Positions 17,780 to 27,583 of a DNA stretch of 64,000 bases are shown here, in pieces. The notes beneath the pieces are model-generated. The model saw nothing but the letters and a program-made list of their open reading frames with translations. It made no database searches and was not told where the DNA came from. This DNA is from Luteolibacter pohnpeiensis. Its GTDB lineage: Bacteria; Verrucomicrobiota; Verrucomicrobiia; Verrucomicrobiales; Akkermansiaceae. The stretch covers positions 1 through 64,000 of the forward strand of contig NZ_JAENIJ010000020.1 in NCBI RefSeq assembly GCF_016595435.1, written 5' to 3'. The position numbers and the translations under genes are program-made. Positions within the stretch are counted from its first letter, which is position 1. Each line of letters opens with the position of its first letter.

Positions 17780-19351
17780 GTGAACGCATGGCATCAGTCG
17801 GTTGAGTTGTTGAATACCTGTCTCAAAGCCGGGGTTACCGAATTCGTGGTCTGTGCCGGGGCCAGGAATGCTGCGATTCTGGAAGCGCTGGCGCGCGCCG
17901 AGCAGGCGGGGTTGGTTCGGGTTTGGCGGCATTTTGAAGAACGCTCTGCCGGATTCTTTGCTCTCGGGCGGACGATGGAAACGGCTTCGCCTTGTGCGGT
18001 GGTGACGACCAGTGGGACCGCCGCCGCGGAACTTTTACCCGCCATGATCGAGGCAAAATACCAAGGCCGCCCGCTGATTGCGATCACGGCGGATCGGCCA
18101 GCCGAATTTCGTGGCACGGGCGCCCCGCAAGCGATCGAGCAGCCCGGACTTTTCGGCGATTACGCATTTCAGGGCGGATTTGACGGCTGGAGTGGCCGCG
18201 AACCGCTGCATTTGAATCCAGAGCTGGAAGAAGGGTTCGAGTTGGACGATACGAATTTTGCGCAAACGACCGCCGGTGAATTCAAGCCGGAACGGGTTCG
18301 CATAGATGTGGCGGAACTGGCGCGATGGCTGAAAAAGGATCTGTTCCGTGGGATGGTGGTAATGATTGGCGGATTGGAGCCGGAGGAGCGTGAGGAGGTT
18401 TTTTATTTTTGCAAATCGCTGCAGGCGCCGGTCGTGGCAGAGGCAACCAGTGGTTTGCGCGAAGGTCTGGCGGACCTGGCGCTGCGCGATGCGGACCGGG
18501 TCTTGAAGAGGAATCCGCCGGGCAAAGTGCTGCGCATCGGCGATGTGCCAAGTGGTCGCTTTTGGCGGGATTTGGAAGACTTACCGGATGTTTCGGTTTG
18601 GTCGGTATCGCGCAATGCGTATCCGGGTTTGGCGCGGGAATGCCGACTTACCGTCGGGCCGCTCAATCGGGTGATGTTGGCGCTTGGCGATATTGAACCG
18701 GCCGAGGACGCCATGGATTATCTCGAAGGTGGTTCGAGAGATGCGGCGAAGATTGATGAGTTGTTAGAGAGCTATCCGGATAGCGAGCCGGGATTGCTGC
18801 GCACGCTTTCCCATTATGCATCGATTGGGAATGGTCTGTTCCTTGGAAACAGCATGCCGATCCGGGAGTGGAATTTGTTCGCCCAATGGGATCGGCCAGT
18901 GCCGATCGTCCGTGCGAATCGCGGTGCGAATGGGATCGATGGCCAGGTGAGCACCTGGCTCGGTTGGTCGGCCGATGTCGCAGGCAGCTGGGCGGTGGTA
19001 GGTGATCTAACCGCCTTGTATGATCTGGCAGCGCCATTTTTGTTAGAACAGGTCGAGGGGGAAGGTCGCGTCCTGGTAGTCATCAACAACGGCGGAGGGA
19101 AAATCTTTGAACGCTTGCCGAGACTGCAAAGCATGAGCCCCAAAGCGGTGGAATGGATGACAAACCCACAGGCGGCCGATCTTTCCGGATTTGCCAAGCT
19201 CTGGGGCATGGACCATCTGCAAATCCGAACGGTCGATGATTTTGATCGATATGAGGAACCTGCGAGAACTTTGCTGATGGAAATTGTGCCGGATGCGACG
19301 CAGACCGAACGATTCTGGAAAGAGTGGGATCGGTTTGCTGGAGTTGTGTGA
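17780..19351 (+). CDS. menD: 2-succinyl-5-enolpyruvyl-6-hydroxy-3-cyclohexene-1-carboxylate synthase
   Basis: A 523-aa thiamine-diphosphate enzyme of menaquinone synthesis that joins isochorismate and 2-oxoglutarate. The catalytic Glu is E54 in HFEERSAGFFALG. TTSGTAAAELLPAMIEA, ITADRPAEFRGTGAPQAI and the diphosphate-binding ANRGANGIDGQVSTWLGWS/VGDLTALYDL blocks are diagnostic. CAGARNAAIL replaces the CPGSRS of Proteobacteria. The start is GTG at 17780. No other men gene is in the window. The next gene lies 26 bp downstream. Confidence 0.93.
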   Translation: MNAWHQSVELLNTCLKAGVTEFVVCAGARNAAILEALARAEQAGLVRVWRHFEERSAGFFALGRTMETASPCAVVTTSGTAAAELLPAMIEAKYQGRPLIAITADRPAEFRGTGAPQAIEQPGLFGDYAFQGGFDGWSGREPLHLNPELEEGFELDDTNFAQTTAGEFKPERVRIDVAELARWLKKDLFRGMVVMIGGLEPEEREEVFYFCKSLQAPVVAEATSGLREGLADLALRDADRVLKRNPPGKVLRIGDVPSGRFWRDLEDLPDVSVWSVSRNAYPGLARECRLTVGPLNRVMLALGDIEPAEDAMDYLEGGSRDAAKIDELLESYPDSEPGLLRTLSHYASIGNGLFLGNSMPIREWNLFAQWDRPVPIVRANRGANGIDGQVSTWLGWSADVAGSWAVVGDLTALYDLAAPFLLEQVEGEGRVLVVINNGGGKIFERLPRLQSMSPKAVEWMTNPQAADLSGFAKLWGMDHLQIRTVDDFDRYEEPARTLLMEIVPDATQTERFWKEWDRFAGVV

Positions 19352-19377
19352 ATGCGGATTCCGGTTAATTTCGGTCC

Positions 19378-21399
19378 ATGCCGAATGCACTGATCCACGA
19401 GACCTCGCCGTATTTGCTGCAGCATGCGCACAATCCCGTGGATTGGCATGCCTGGAGTGATGAGGTGTTCCAACGCGCCAAGGCGGAGGATAAACTGGTT
19501 TTTCTATCGATTGGTTATTCGACTTGTCACTGGTGCCACGTGATGGAGCGGGAAAGCTTCGAGAATGAAAAAGTGGCGCAGGTGATGAATCACCATTTCA
19601 TCAATGTGAAGGTGGATCGGGAGGAACGCCCGGACATCGATGCAACTTACATGGCATTCGTTCAGGCTACAACCGGGCAAGGCGGTTGGCCGATGAGTGT
19701 CTGGCTCACTCCCGATGGGAAAGCCGTCGTGGGCGGAACCTATTTCCCGCCAGAGGATCGCCAAGGGCGTGCGGGGTTTGTCCGGTTATGCCACGAAATC
19801 GCGCGATTGTGGCGCGATGATCGGACGAAAATGGAAAGCAGCGCTGCACGGGTGATGGAACATTTGCAGAAGGAAGCCGCAGAAACCGTGGCCATGCGCG
19901 GTTTGGCTGGACCAAAGGTTTTCGGGGACTTCCTGGATCGTTGCGAAAGCATGTTCGATTCGCAATGGGGTGGTTTTGGCGGTGCGCCGAAGTTTCCCAG
20001 ACCGGTGGTGGTTCGGGCTTTGATGCAATTGGTCGAGCGGTTCGGCATGGATTCCGAGGAAGGTCACATGGCCTGGGAAATGGTCGAGCGAACTCTCAAG
20101 GCGATGTCGGCCGGCGGCATGCATGATCAACTGGGTGGAGGATTTCATCGATACTCAGTCGATCGCTATTGGCATGTTCCGCACTACGAAAAAATGTTAT
20201 ATGATCAAGGTCAGCTCGCGATGGCATATCTCGATGCATGGCAAATTTCCGGGAATGTGGAATTTCTACAAGTGGTGGAGGAACTTTTCCAATATCTCCT
20301 CGATGAAATGCGGGATGACAGGGGTGGTTTTCACGCGGCTGAAGATGCGGATAGCTTGCCTGTGGCCGATGCTGCCGAAAAACGGGAAGGTGCTTATTGG
20401 ACCTGGGAGGCCGGTGAAATCTATCAGCAGTTGGATGCGAGATCCGCCGCGATTTTCTGCGCGGCATACGGAGTGCAGGCAGAAGGCAATGCCCGGCCGG
20501 AGAGCGATCCACACGGAGAATTGGAAGGCCAGAATACCTTGTTCCGCGCGATGCAGGTTGCCGATTTGGCGGCGATGTTCAATCTAACGGAAACTGAAAT
20601 CCAGTCATCGCTGAATCATTCGAAGTCATTTTTGTTAGAAGTTAGAATAAAGCGTCCTTTGCCACACCGTGATGATAAAATGGTGACCGCGTGGAATGGT
20701 TTGGCGATCGGAGCATTGGCGCGCGCGGCTCGTTTGCTGGATCGGGAGTCATGGGGAAGCGCCGCCAAAGCTGCAGCGAATTTCATCCAATCTGAGTTAT
20801 GGGATGGAGAAACCTTGTTCCGGGCATTTCGTGGGCAGCGTGGAACCACCGAAGGCTTTCCTGCCGATTATGTATTTCTTATTTCGGGATTGTTGGAATT
20901 GCATGGCGCTTTCCCGGCAGAAGGTTGGCTGGTGTGGGCGGAGGAATTGCAACGAAAGCTCGATCAGGATTTTTGGGAAGCATCCCAAGCCGGATATGTG
21001 ATGACGTCGAAATTGCAGGGAAAGCCACTGCTGGTGATTCGCGAGGATTACGATGGAGCCGAACCATCGCCCAATCATTTGGCCGCTGAAAATCTTCTCA
21101 AGCTGGCCATGTTGTTAGACGAGCCGGAATACCAAGTTCGTGCGGAGGCATTGCTTCGGGCAGGCTCGCGAGTTTTGGAGACCAATTCATTTGCTGCTCC
21201 CTTGCTGCTCTCCGCCTTGGATTTGCACGAGCGGGGAGTGATGAAATTCCAATTGCCTGGTGGATTTCACCCAGCGCTCCGGCAGCAGTTTTTACCACGT
21301 GCCGTTTTCAGTGAATCTGTCGCCGGTGAATCGATCGTCTGTGAAGGTCAAAGCTGCCGACCGTGGGAGCCGGCGCAAAGCATTACCAACGGAAAATGA
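19378..21399 (+). CDS. Thioredoxin-domain protein of the YyaL / SSP411 family
   Basis: A 673-aa cytoplasmic protein with an N-terminal thioredoxin-like domain (DUF255, about 1-165) and an all-alpha six-hairpin glycosidase-like C-terminal region. Family marks are [17 protein letters not shown], the redox-like C50-H-W-C53 in [43 protein letters not shown] and [14 protein letters not shown]. Homologues run from bacteria to mammals; the biochemical role is not established. The last 17 bp overlap the convergent gene. Confidence 0.92.
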   Translation: MPNALIHETSPYLLQHAHNPVDWHAWSDEVFQRAKAEDKLVFLSIGYSTCHWCHVMERESFENEKVAQVMNHHFINVKVDREERPDIDATYMAFVQATTGQGGWPMSVWLTPDGKAVVGGTYFPPEDRQGRAGFVRLCHEIARLWRDDRTKMESSAARVMEHLQKEAAETVAMRGLAGPKVFGDFLDRCESMFDSQWGGFGGAPKFPRPVVVRALMQLVERFGMDSEEGHMAWEMVERTLKAMSAGGMHDQLGGGFHRYSVDRYWHVPHYEKMLYDQGQLAMAYLDAWQISGNVEFLQVVEELFQYLLDEMRDDRGGFHAAEDADSLPVADAAEKREGAYWTWEAGEIYQQLDARSAAIFCAAYGVQAEGNARPESDPHGELEGQNTLFRAMQVADLAAMFNLTETEIQSSLNHSKSFLLEVRIKRPLPHRDDKMVTAWNGLAIGALARAARLLDRESWGSAAKAAANFIQSELWDGETLFRAFRGQRGTTEGFPADYVFLISGLLELHGAFPAEGWLVWAEELQRKLDQDFWEASQAGYVMTSKLQGKPLLVIREDYDGAEPSPNHLAAENLLKLAMLLDEPEYQVRAEALLRAGSRVLETNSFAAPLLLSALDLHERGVMKFQLPGGFHPALRQQFLPRAVFSESVAGESIVCEGQSCRPWEPAQSITNGK

Positions 21400-22099
21400 C
21401 TGGCGGAACGATAATCCTGACGTTCGCGCCTTTTTCATCCTCCATTCGTTCTATCGCCGTGACCACGTTGTTTTCGAACTCCACGGCGGTCTTGCTTTTT
21501 TCTTCACGCGTGATGTGGGAGAACTGTCGGTAAACTGCTCCACTGTAGGGATCGATCCGGGTGACGTAGTGTTTCACATCCTCGTATTCGATGTATTCCC
21601 ATTTTCCGGTTTCACCATTGGCGGTCTTTCGTGATGCTGTTTTCACCGGTTTGCCCAAGGAACTGGTGACTTCCTCAAGCGTCATGCCGATGGCCACATC
21701 GTTCGCATCAATCAGGGCGACGACTTCGATTTGGCGTTGATAGAGCTTTTTCAGATTTTCGACAAAATCCGGATCTTTGGATTTAAATGCCCAGGGGCCG
21801 ACCCATCCGACAACAGCTTTTCCCACCCCTTTGCCGCGCACGCGATAGGCCTTCTCGGTCATCGCTTCCAATTTCAAGGTTTGGTTAATCTGGAGAGTGC
21901 CGATTTGTCGGGTTCCCTCTTTGGTGGAATAAATGGGCGCTTCTTTAATGACCTCCAGCATGATGGGATTTTTCACCGTTTGGTCGAGGTAGACGACGTC
22001 CGGATCCGAATCCAACAGGGATCGACGTTCGTCACGTTGGATTTCCGCTGTTGCGTTCAGTGTGCACAGCCCTAGGAAGAGTATGAGAAATCGCCACAT
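21383..22099 (-). CDS. Secreted SH3-like protein of unknown function
   Basis: A 238-aa protein with a signal peptide (about 1-18, cut after ATA). Residues 45-105 ([26 protein letters not shown] ... VGWVGPWAF) look like a bacterial SH3-like fold. The second half ([22 protein letters not shown] ... [12 protein letters not shown]) resembles an SmpA/OmlA-type BamE fold: 'IGMTxxEVxxxLGxP' followed by a strand. Both are inferred from pattern. It converges with the YyaL-type gene with a 17-bp overlap at the 3' ends. Confidence 0.7.
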   Translation of the reverse strand: MWRFLILFLGLCTLNATAEIQRDERRSLLDSDPDVVYLDQTVKNPIMLEVIKEAPIYSTKEGTRQIGTLQINQTLKLEAMTEKAYRVRGKGVGKAVVGWVGPWAFKSKDPDFVENLKKLYQRQIEVVALIDANDVAIGMTLEEVTSSLGKPVKTASRKTANGETGKWEYIEYEDVKHYVTRIDPYSGAVYRQFSHITREEKSKTAVEFENNVVTAIERMEDEKGANVRIIVPPVIFRW

Positions 22100-22234
22100 C
22101 GTTCTAATAATTTAGCACTTCCACCAAAATCAGGAAGCTTTAATCGACTGAGACGAAAACGGTATTCGGGATATTCAGGAAATTTTGGCAGTTGCTGATT
22201 TTGTTCCAGCCCCTGAAAGTAGCGGCCCGGAGCT

Positions 22235-23518
22235 ATGCCACAAAATCTCTCATCCAAGCTGTTCGCCGTTGCCAAAGAAGTGATCCCAGGTGGGGTGAAC
22301 TCACCCGTCCGTGCTTTCAAAAACGTCGGCGGTGAGCCGTTTTTTGTCCGTCGTGCCAAAGGTAGCCGGATCGAGGATATCGACGGCAAAAGCTACATCG
22401 ACTACATCGGTTCCTGGGGACCGAACATTCTCGGCCATGCTCCCAATGTGGTGGCGAACCGCATTCACGAAGTCGCGAAAGAGGGAATTTCCTTTGGCAT
22501 TCCTCATCCCGCTGAGGTCGAGATGGCCCAGAAGATCATCGACTGGGTGCCTTCCGTCGAAAAAGTCCGGATGTGCAATTCGGGCACCGAGGCGACGATG
22601 TCCGCGATCCGCCTCGCCCGCGGATTCACCAAGCGCGACAAGATCGTGAAATTCAATGGCTGCTACCACGGTCATAGTGATTCGCTGCTGGTCGCGGCAG
22701 GCTCGGGTGCTTTGACCCATGGCGAGCCGGATTCAGCAGGAGTGCCGCGTGATTTCGCGAATCTGACGATCGTCGTCCCTTACAATGATCCGGAGACGCT
22801 GGAAAAAGTCTTCGCCGAAGAAGGCGAAAACATCGCGGCCATCATTGTCGAATCCTATCCTGCGAATGCCGGACTGGTTTTCCCGAAACCGGGCTATCTC
22901 ACGTTGTTGCGCGAGATCACCCAGCGATATGGCAGTTTGCTGATTTTTGACGAAGTCATGACGGGATTCCGTCTTGGCAAAGCTGGTGTGCAGGGGCTTG
23001 AAAACCTGACACCGGACCTCAGCTGCTTCGGCAAAGTGATCGGCGGTGGCTTGCCCGTCGGTGCGTTTGGCGGCCGGGCGGATGTGATGGACATGCTCGC
23101 CCCCGTCGGACCGGTTTACCAAGCCGGCACCTTATCCGGGAATCCACTCGCTATGGCGGCCGGATTGACGCAGCTGCATGAGCTGGAAAAGAACTCGGGC
23201 TTTGCCCGGCTTGACCGGCTTGGTGCCCATTTTGAAAGCGGGCTGCACCAATTGCTGGCGGAAAAAGGCATGCCTTATCGCTTCAATCGGGTCGGATCGA
23301 TGTTCTGCCTCTATTTCACCGATCGGGAAATCGTGAATGTGGACGATGTGATGAAGCAGGATCTCGATCTCTTCAAAAAATTCTTCTGGGGCTGCTTGGA
23401 CAAGGGCGTCTATCTCGCGCCATCGCCATATGAGACAGGATTCATTTCGTTGGCACACACGGAATCGGATCTGGACGACACGCTGACGGTATTTCAGGAA
23501 GTGCTGCAAAAAATCTAA
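22235..23518 (+). CDS. hemL: Glutamate-1-semialdehyde 2,1-aminomutase
   Basis: A 427-aa PLP enzyme that makes 5-aminolevulinate in the C5 haem pathway. PLP lysine K267 lies in LSCFGKVIGGGLPVGAFGG; other family blocks are PGGVNSPVRAF, VRMCNSGTEATMSAIRLARG, FNGCYHGHSDSLLVAAGSG and LLIFDEVMTGFR. It starts at the ATG at 22235 and is full length. A 95-aa reading frame begins 10 bp after its stop and is probably in the same transcript. Confidence 0.97.
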   Translation: MPQNLSSKLFAVAKEVIPGGVNSPVRAFKNVGGEPFFVRRAKGSRIEDIDGKSYIDYIGSWGPNILGHAPNVVANRIHEVAKEGISFGIPHPAEVEMAQKIIDWVPSVEKVRMCNSGTEATMSAIRLARGFTKRDKIVKFNGCYHGHSDSLLVAAGSGALTHGEPDSAGVPRDFANLTIVVPYNDPETLEKVFAEEGENIAAIIVESYPANAGLVFPKPGYLTLLREITQRYGSLLIFDEVMTGFRLGKAGVQGLENLTPDLSCFGKVIGGGLPVGAFGGRADVMDMLAPVGPVYQAGTLSGNPLAMAAGLTQLHELEKNSGFARLDRLGAHFESGLHQLLAEKGMPYRFNRVGSMFCLYFTDREIVNVDDVMKQDLDLFKKFFWGCLDKGVYLAPSPYETGFISLAHTESDLDDTLTVFQEVLQKI

Positions 23519-23528
23519 TCATCCGCCG

Positions 23529-23816
23529 ATGCCACCTCCACAAAAAGGCCACAAGATTCTCGTTTATCATGACACCCAGTTCCGCTGGATCATGCAGAAC
23601 CGCAGTGGATTCAACGAATTGGTCATTGAAATGGCGGCCGCGGTCAATGGTCAGAAGCTCGTGGCGACCCTGCCGCGAATTGTGAACCACTCGATGATTA
23701 CCAGTGCGATCGATTTTGGTCGCAAAAACGGTTGGACCCCGGACAAGGAGGCGCCGGCGTTTCAGTGCAAATACCTGCGGGGGAGCTTCCACATGCCGCC
23801 AGCGGCGACGGATTGA
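23529..23816 (+). CDS. Small protein of unknown function downstream of hemL
   Basis: A 95-aa soluble protein, not recognised. It is basic, with HKILVYHDTQFRWIMQNRSGFNELVIEM and a C-terminal half ending FQCKYLRGSFHMPP. It begins 10 bp after hemL, its codon use is like its neighbour's, and no better frame overlaps it, which supports it being real. Tight linkage to hemL suggests co-expression; no function can be given. Confidence 0.6.
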   Translation: MPPPQKGHKILVYHDTQFRWIMQNRSGFNELVIEMAAAVNGQKLVATLPRIVNHSMITSAIDFGRKNGWTPDKEAPAFQCKYLRGSFHMPPAATD

Positions 23817-23837
23817 GCGAAGTCCGGACCGATTGCT

Positions 23838-24071
23838 TCAGCGGCGGCGGGCTTTGTCTTGCTCAAGCCGGTCGAGATATTGCCGCCGTTCGTAATCGTA
23901 TCGGCTCTGGCGAATGAGGTCGCCTGCGGTTGGGCCAACGAGTGGGGCGTTGCCTTCACTTTTTTTGCCAGACTCCTTGCCGACGAACTTTCCGGGGCCC
24001 GGAGCGCAGGAGTTTGTGCCAAAAACGCCGATCATGGACAACGACATGACGAGGAGCGGAAGCCGTCTCAT
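23838..24071 (-). CDS. Small predicted lipoprotein
   Basis: A 77-aa protein from the ATG at 24071. A hydrophobic N-terminus (MRRLPLLVMSLSMIGVF) ends in a lipobox-like GTNSC with the Cys at 22, followed by a Gly/Lys-rich linker and a charged C-terminal helix (YDYERRQYLDRLEQDKARRR). It is probably anchored in the outer or inner membrane; the function is unknown. The open frame extends further upstream to 24428, but that part overlaps tspO and is a shadow. Confidence 0.55.
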   Translation of the reverse strand: MRRLPLLVMSLSMIGVFGTNSCAPGPGKFVGKESGKKSEGNAPLVGPTAGDLIRQSRYDYERRQYLDRLEQDKARRR

Positions 24072-24169
24072 GGGAGTTCCGACGTGGAGCATCGATAAAA
24101 AATTCATGGATCGGGGAGCAATGTTCACGGGAAATTGGACAATTGCCCGGAAACGATGGAAAAGAGGAT

Positions 24170-24664
24170 ATGAACGACGAATTACCCGGTGAGCAATCGT
24201 TTTCCCAGGCGGCATGGATTCTTCCCTCCGCAGCGGCCATCTTGTGTTTGATCGCCGGGGCTGCCTCCGGGCTGATTTCAGTTGAGGGTGGGGGAGTGTG
24301 GTATGAAAAGCTGAACAAACCACCGGGAACACCAGCGGCCAGCGTGTTTGGGCCCGTTTGGACGGTGCTCTATCTGATGATGGGGGCGGCAGCCGGGCGA
24401 TTGGTGCACCGTCGGCAGTGGAAGGCATTTTGGGGTTTTCTGATTCAACTCGTGCTGAATCTCGCGTGGACGCCGATGTTTTTCGGCGCTCACCAGATCG
24501 TACCTGCGCTGGGGATTATCGCCATCCTCGGGTTGATCCTGGGATGGACCATCCGTGAAGCTGAACACAGTGACAAAGTTTCGGCCTACCTATTGCTGCC
24601 CTATCTGCTCTGGGTCGGTTACGCGACCTATCTGAATGCCGGCATCGCTTGGTTGAACCGCTGA
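24170..24664 (+). CDS. tspO: TspO/MBR-family membrane protein
   Basis: A 164-aa five-helix tryptophan-rich sensory protein of the translocator-protein family, which binds porphyrins and sterol-like ligands. Signature blocks are VWYEKLNKPPGTPAASVFGPVWTVLYLMMG and QLVLNLAWTPMFF. The ATG at 24170 has AAAGAGGA just upstream. It lies close to hemL, in keeping with a porphyrin link, but it is separated by a convergent small gene. DUF486 and a pseudouridine synthase follow on the same strand. Confidence 0.9.
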   Translation: MNDELPGEQSFSQAAWILPSAAAILCLIAGAASGLISVEGGGVWYEKLNKPPGTPAASVFGPVWTVLYLMMGAAAGRLVHRRQWKAFWGFLIQLVLNLAWTPMFFGAHQIVPALGIIAILGLILGWTIREAEHSDKVSAYLLLPYLLWVGYATYLNAGIAWLNR

Positions 24665-24711
24665 GTGGCAGGACTGCCCCAATCCCATTTTGTCATCAAC
24701 CCACCCGACGT

Positions 24712-25050
24712 ATGACTGGCCTGAAAACGATTTCATTGCTCGCGCTCTCAAACATCTTCATGACCTTTGCCTGGTATGCCCACCTGAAGGAGTTGAAGGA
24801 CAAGCCGTGGTGGATCGCGGCATTCCTTTCGTGGGGCGTGGCGTTGTTCGAATACCTGATCCAGGTCCCCGCAAACCGGATTGGCTATCAGACTTTTAGT
24901 TTGGGCCAGCTCAAGATTCTGCAGGAAGTGGTGACACTTACGGTTTTTGTGCCGTTTGCGATTTTCTTCATGAAGGAGAAACTGACGTGGAATTACCTCG
25001 GCGCGGCGCTTTGCCTGGCGGGTGCGGTCTATTTCATTTTCAGGAAGTGA
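24712..25050 (+). CDS. DMT-like membrane protein (DUF486)
   Basis: A 112-aa protein with four predicted helices, matching the small DUF486 family related to drug/metabolite transporters: ISLLALSNIFMTFAWYAHLK, WWIAAFLSWGVALFEYLIQVPANRIGY and LNYLGAALCLAGAVYFIF-like end. The start is ATG at 24712. The substrate is unknown. It lies 47 bp after tspO and 3 bp before the pseudouridine synthase gene, so it is probably part of one operon. Confidence 0.87.
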   Translation: MTGLKTISLLALSNIFMTFAWYAHLKELKDKPWWIAAFLSWGVALFEYLIQVPANRIGYQTFSLGQLKILQEVVTLTVFVPFAIFFMKEKLTWNYLGAALCLAGAVYFIFRK

Positions 25051-25053
25051 AGC

Positions 25054-25617
25054 ATGGTTATCGCTTTCCACAAACCCTACGGGGTGCTCAGCCAGTTTAC
25101 CCAGGATCAGCCTGGCCAGCGAACACTCGCCGAGTTTGGTTTTCCCGCATCCGTCTATCCGTTAGGGCGGCTGGATCTGGATTCGGAAGGGCTCATCTTG
25201 CTCAGCGATGAGCCGGGAATGAACAACCGTTTGCTGGATCCTTCCGCAGGTCATTCCAGAACCTATTTGGTGCAGGTCGACGGAGCGGTGGATTTGGAGG
25301 CGACTCAGCGACTTTCGAAAGGCGGGCTTGTGATCAAGGGGCATCGGACCCTCCCATGCCGTGCGGCACCCTGCAACGATCCGGATTTTCCGCCGCGCGA
25401 TCCTCCGGTGCGCTTTCGCAAGGAAATCCCGACGTCTTGGGTCGAGATGACGTTGAAAGAAGGCAAAAACCGCCAAGTGCGGCGCATGACAGCGGCGGTC
25501 GGATTCCCGACCCTGCGACTGATCCGTGTGCGAATTGGGTCGTTCGAGCTGGGGGCCTTAAAAGTCGGCGAGTGGCGCGAAATGAATCCGACGGAAATTT
25601 CCGCCATCTGGAAATGA
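25054..25617 (+). CDS. rluE: RluE/RsuA-family pseudouridine synthase
   Basis: A 187-aa RNA-modifying enzyme without an S4 domain, as in RluE, which modifies U2457 of 23S rRNA. Catalytic D41 lies in YPLGRLDLDSEGLILL. FHKPYGVLSQF and EGKNRQVRRMTAAVGFPTLRLIRVRIG are further family blocks. Specificity between RluE and related small synthases is inferred from length and lack of S4. It begins 3 bp after the DUF486 gene. Confidence 0.88.
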   Translation: MVIAFHKPYGVLSQFTQDQPGQRTLAEFGFPASVYPLGRLDLDSEGLILLSDEPGMNNRLLDPSAGHSRTYLVQVDGAVDLEATQRLSKGGLVIKGHRTLPCRAAPCNDPDFPPRDPPVRFRKEIPTSWVEMTLKEGKNRQVRRMTAAVGFPTLRLIRVRIGSFELGALKVGEWREMNPTEISAIWK

Positions 25618-25635
25618 GTTCCCTGCTCGAACCCG

Positions 25636-27549
25636 CTATTGATCAAATTGCTGGAGCAAATTGCCCAGTTCATCAACGACTTCAGGCGGAGCGAATTTTT
25701 TCAATCGCTCGAGCGAAGTACGATTGAGGAATTCCCGGCCACGGCTACCTCCAGTAAACAAATCAACTTCAAGCATCAGCCGAGGTCCGAGTTTGGTGTT
25801 GATGACGGCGTAGACAGGTTTTTGTTCTTCTCCGTTGGTGCTTTCCACGCTGACAGCGGCCCACGTCTTACCGACTTTGGTCTGAAGAATCTGGGGTGTT
25901 TTTTCCGAATTTCCGTGAGCTTTGATTTCGAACGAAAGGTTTTGCACGGATTTGGCCGCTCCTCGTGGGTCGGTGAAAGTAGCGGCCAGTTGAAGTGCTC
26001 CTGAAACATCGGTGGCTTGGGTCTTGGTAATCCATTCCCGGACCAATTTTTCAGCGTCTTCCTTGGTCGGCGGCTGGCCGGGCTGGATTGCTTCGATTGG
26101 CGTGGCATTCGCTAGCAGGGTTGATACCCATTCGTTGTGCCATTTTCTTTGGCTGTCACCGACCCAGCGGTGAATTTCGTCGAAATCCTCTCCATCGACA
26201 CCCGCAGAGGTTTCTTCGGACTCTAGCATCCATCCATCTGAGGTATTGCTAAAATAGAAAAGACGAATGTCTGATTTGGTGGGGCTTGTGGTGGAAAAAA
26301 ACTGATATGCCGCAACACCGCGAGAGCCAGCTTCATGAGTGGCCAGCTTTACCGGGATGACAAAAGAATCCAGCGGATGAGCACCGCGCCAATCACGGGC
26401 CAGTTTCGCACAGGTGCGCTTTGTGCGCTCCGGGTCATCGTTGAGGTGGATGTTGGCCAGCAAGCCGGTTAGATCTTTTTTTTCCAACCCAGCGTGGAAG
26501 GCGGACACCGCACTATTGAAATCCGCAGAGGGTTGTAGCGGGATTTGTTCCCGAAGTCGGGATTGAAATTCTGGGTAGGAATCGAGCTCCAGCTCCTGGA
26601 TCGCCTCGTAAGCATCATTCTCCGAGTCGAGCAGCGCCTTGGGAAGGTCGACTCGCCAGAGTCCATCGGAATCTTGGCTCAGCTTCAGAGTGAGCAGCCA
26701 GATGTTGGGGTTGCTCGGATCCAAATAAGCTGTCACCAAGCTGGCTTGGTGGGTTCCCAGGTTTTGAGTCATCGGGATGCGCAAGACTTCCGGGGAGCTC
26801 AGCAATCGCCACGGATCCGTATCCTTGAGCTTGGCCGATGTGGTGTCGCGTGCGCGCCGAACGAGCAGATTCCAATCAGCAGGCGGCGTTTTTTGCAAAC
26901 CGCCGAGCAAGGCGAGCATCAGGTCCAGGTTTTTGTCGATGCAGGCCTGAGTGAACCGTTGTTGCACCTGAGTGGCTGACATTTTGCGCAACTCATCGGG
27001 AGAAATACTGAGCGCGAAATGTTGGCGCATCTTTTCTCCGGCCTGATCACGCAACGCCTCCATCCAGGTGACTTGGCCGTCGAGCATCCAGGTTTCCAAG
27101 GATTCCATGCGCTGGCGCAAATCACTTTGATAGGAACTGCCGGTGTTTTCAAAGGAGGCAGGGACAGGGGCTGGCAGCCATTCACCGCCATGCTTCATCA
27201 GGGCGATGCCGTAAACCCGCCAACGTGCTGGATCGTAGCCATCGGAATCACTGACGAGCACCGCGGCAAGGTCTTGGTCGATTTTTACCTCACCAGCGTT
27301 CAATTCTCCGTTGCTGATGTCTTTGGCAATGCGCTTCAGCCACCGATCGATTTCCTCCCGTTTGCCCGGGGAAATATTGGCGGTGATGGCGGTGCCCTTT
27401 CCTGGCTCAAGGTCGATGTTGCCCTCGCGGATTTTTTCCAAAAATCCCACAGCCGCCTTGGCAGGTGTCGCCGAGGCAGCATGAGCCTCGGGCATTGCCC
27501 AAGCGGCAGCCAGAACCACGGCGATGACGAATTTCACAAAGCAACCCAT
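25636..27549 (-). CDS. Large secreted protein of unknown function
   Basis: A 637-aa protein with a signal peptide (about 1-24, cut after AHA). No family or active site was recognised. It has several stretches of the type 'AxxFxxGLEKKDLxGLLANI' and 'AEKLVREWITKTQATDVSGALQLA', separated by strand-rich segments, suggesting three or four repeated alpha+beta (NTF2/DUF-like) units. No cysteine-rich or membrane segment follows the signal peptide. It lies 34 bp downstream of a DUF457-type membrane protein on the same strand. Confidence 0.7.
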   Translation of the reverse strand: MGCFVKFVIAVVLAAAWAMPEAHAASATPAKAAVGFLEKIREGNIDLEPGKGTAITANISPGKREEIDRWLKRIAKDISNGELNAGEVKIDQDLAAVLVSDSDGYDPARWRVYGIALMKHGGEWLPAPVPASFENTGSSYQSDLRQRMESLETWMLDGQVTWMEALRDQAGEKMRQHFALSISPDELRKMSATQVQQRFTQACIDKNLDLMLALLGGLQKTPPADWNLLVRRARDTTSAKLKDTDPWRLLSSPEVLRIPMTQNLGTHQASLVTAYLDPSNPNIWLLTLKLSQDSDGLWRVDLPKALLDSENDAYEAIQELELDSYPEFQSRLREQIPLQPSADFNSAVSAFHAGLEKKDLTGLLANIHLNDDPERTKRTCAKLARDWRGAHPLDSFVIPVKLATHEAGSRGVAAYQFFSTTSPTKSDIRLFYFSNTSDGWMLESEETSAGVDGEDFDEIHRWVGDSQRKWHNEWVSTLLANATPIEAIQPGQPPTKEDAEKLVREWITKTQATDVSGALQLAATFTDPRGAAKSVQNLSFEIKAHGNSEKTPQILQTKVGKTWAAVSVESTNGEEQKPVYAVINTKLGPRLMLEVDLFTGGSRGREFLNRTSLERLKKFAPPEVVDELGNLLQQFDQ

Positions 27550-27583
27550 AGCGGATTCAGCCTCGCGGGAAAGCCCGGATTTG

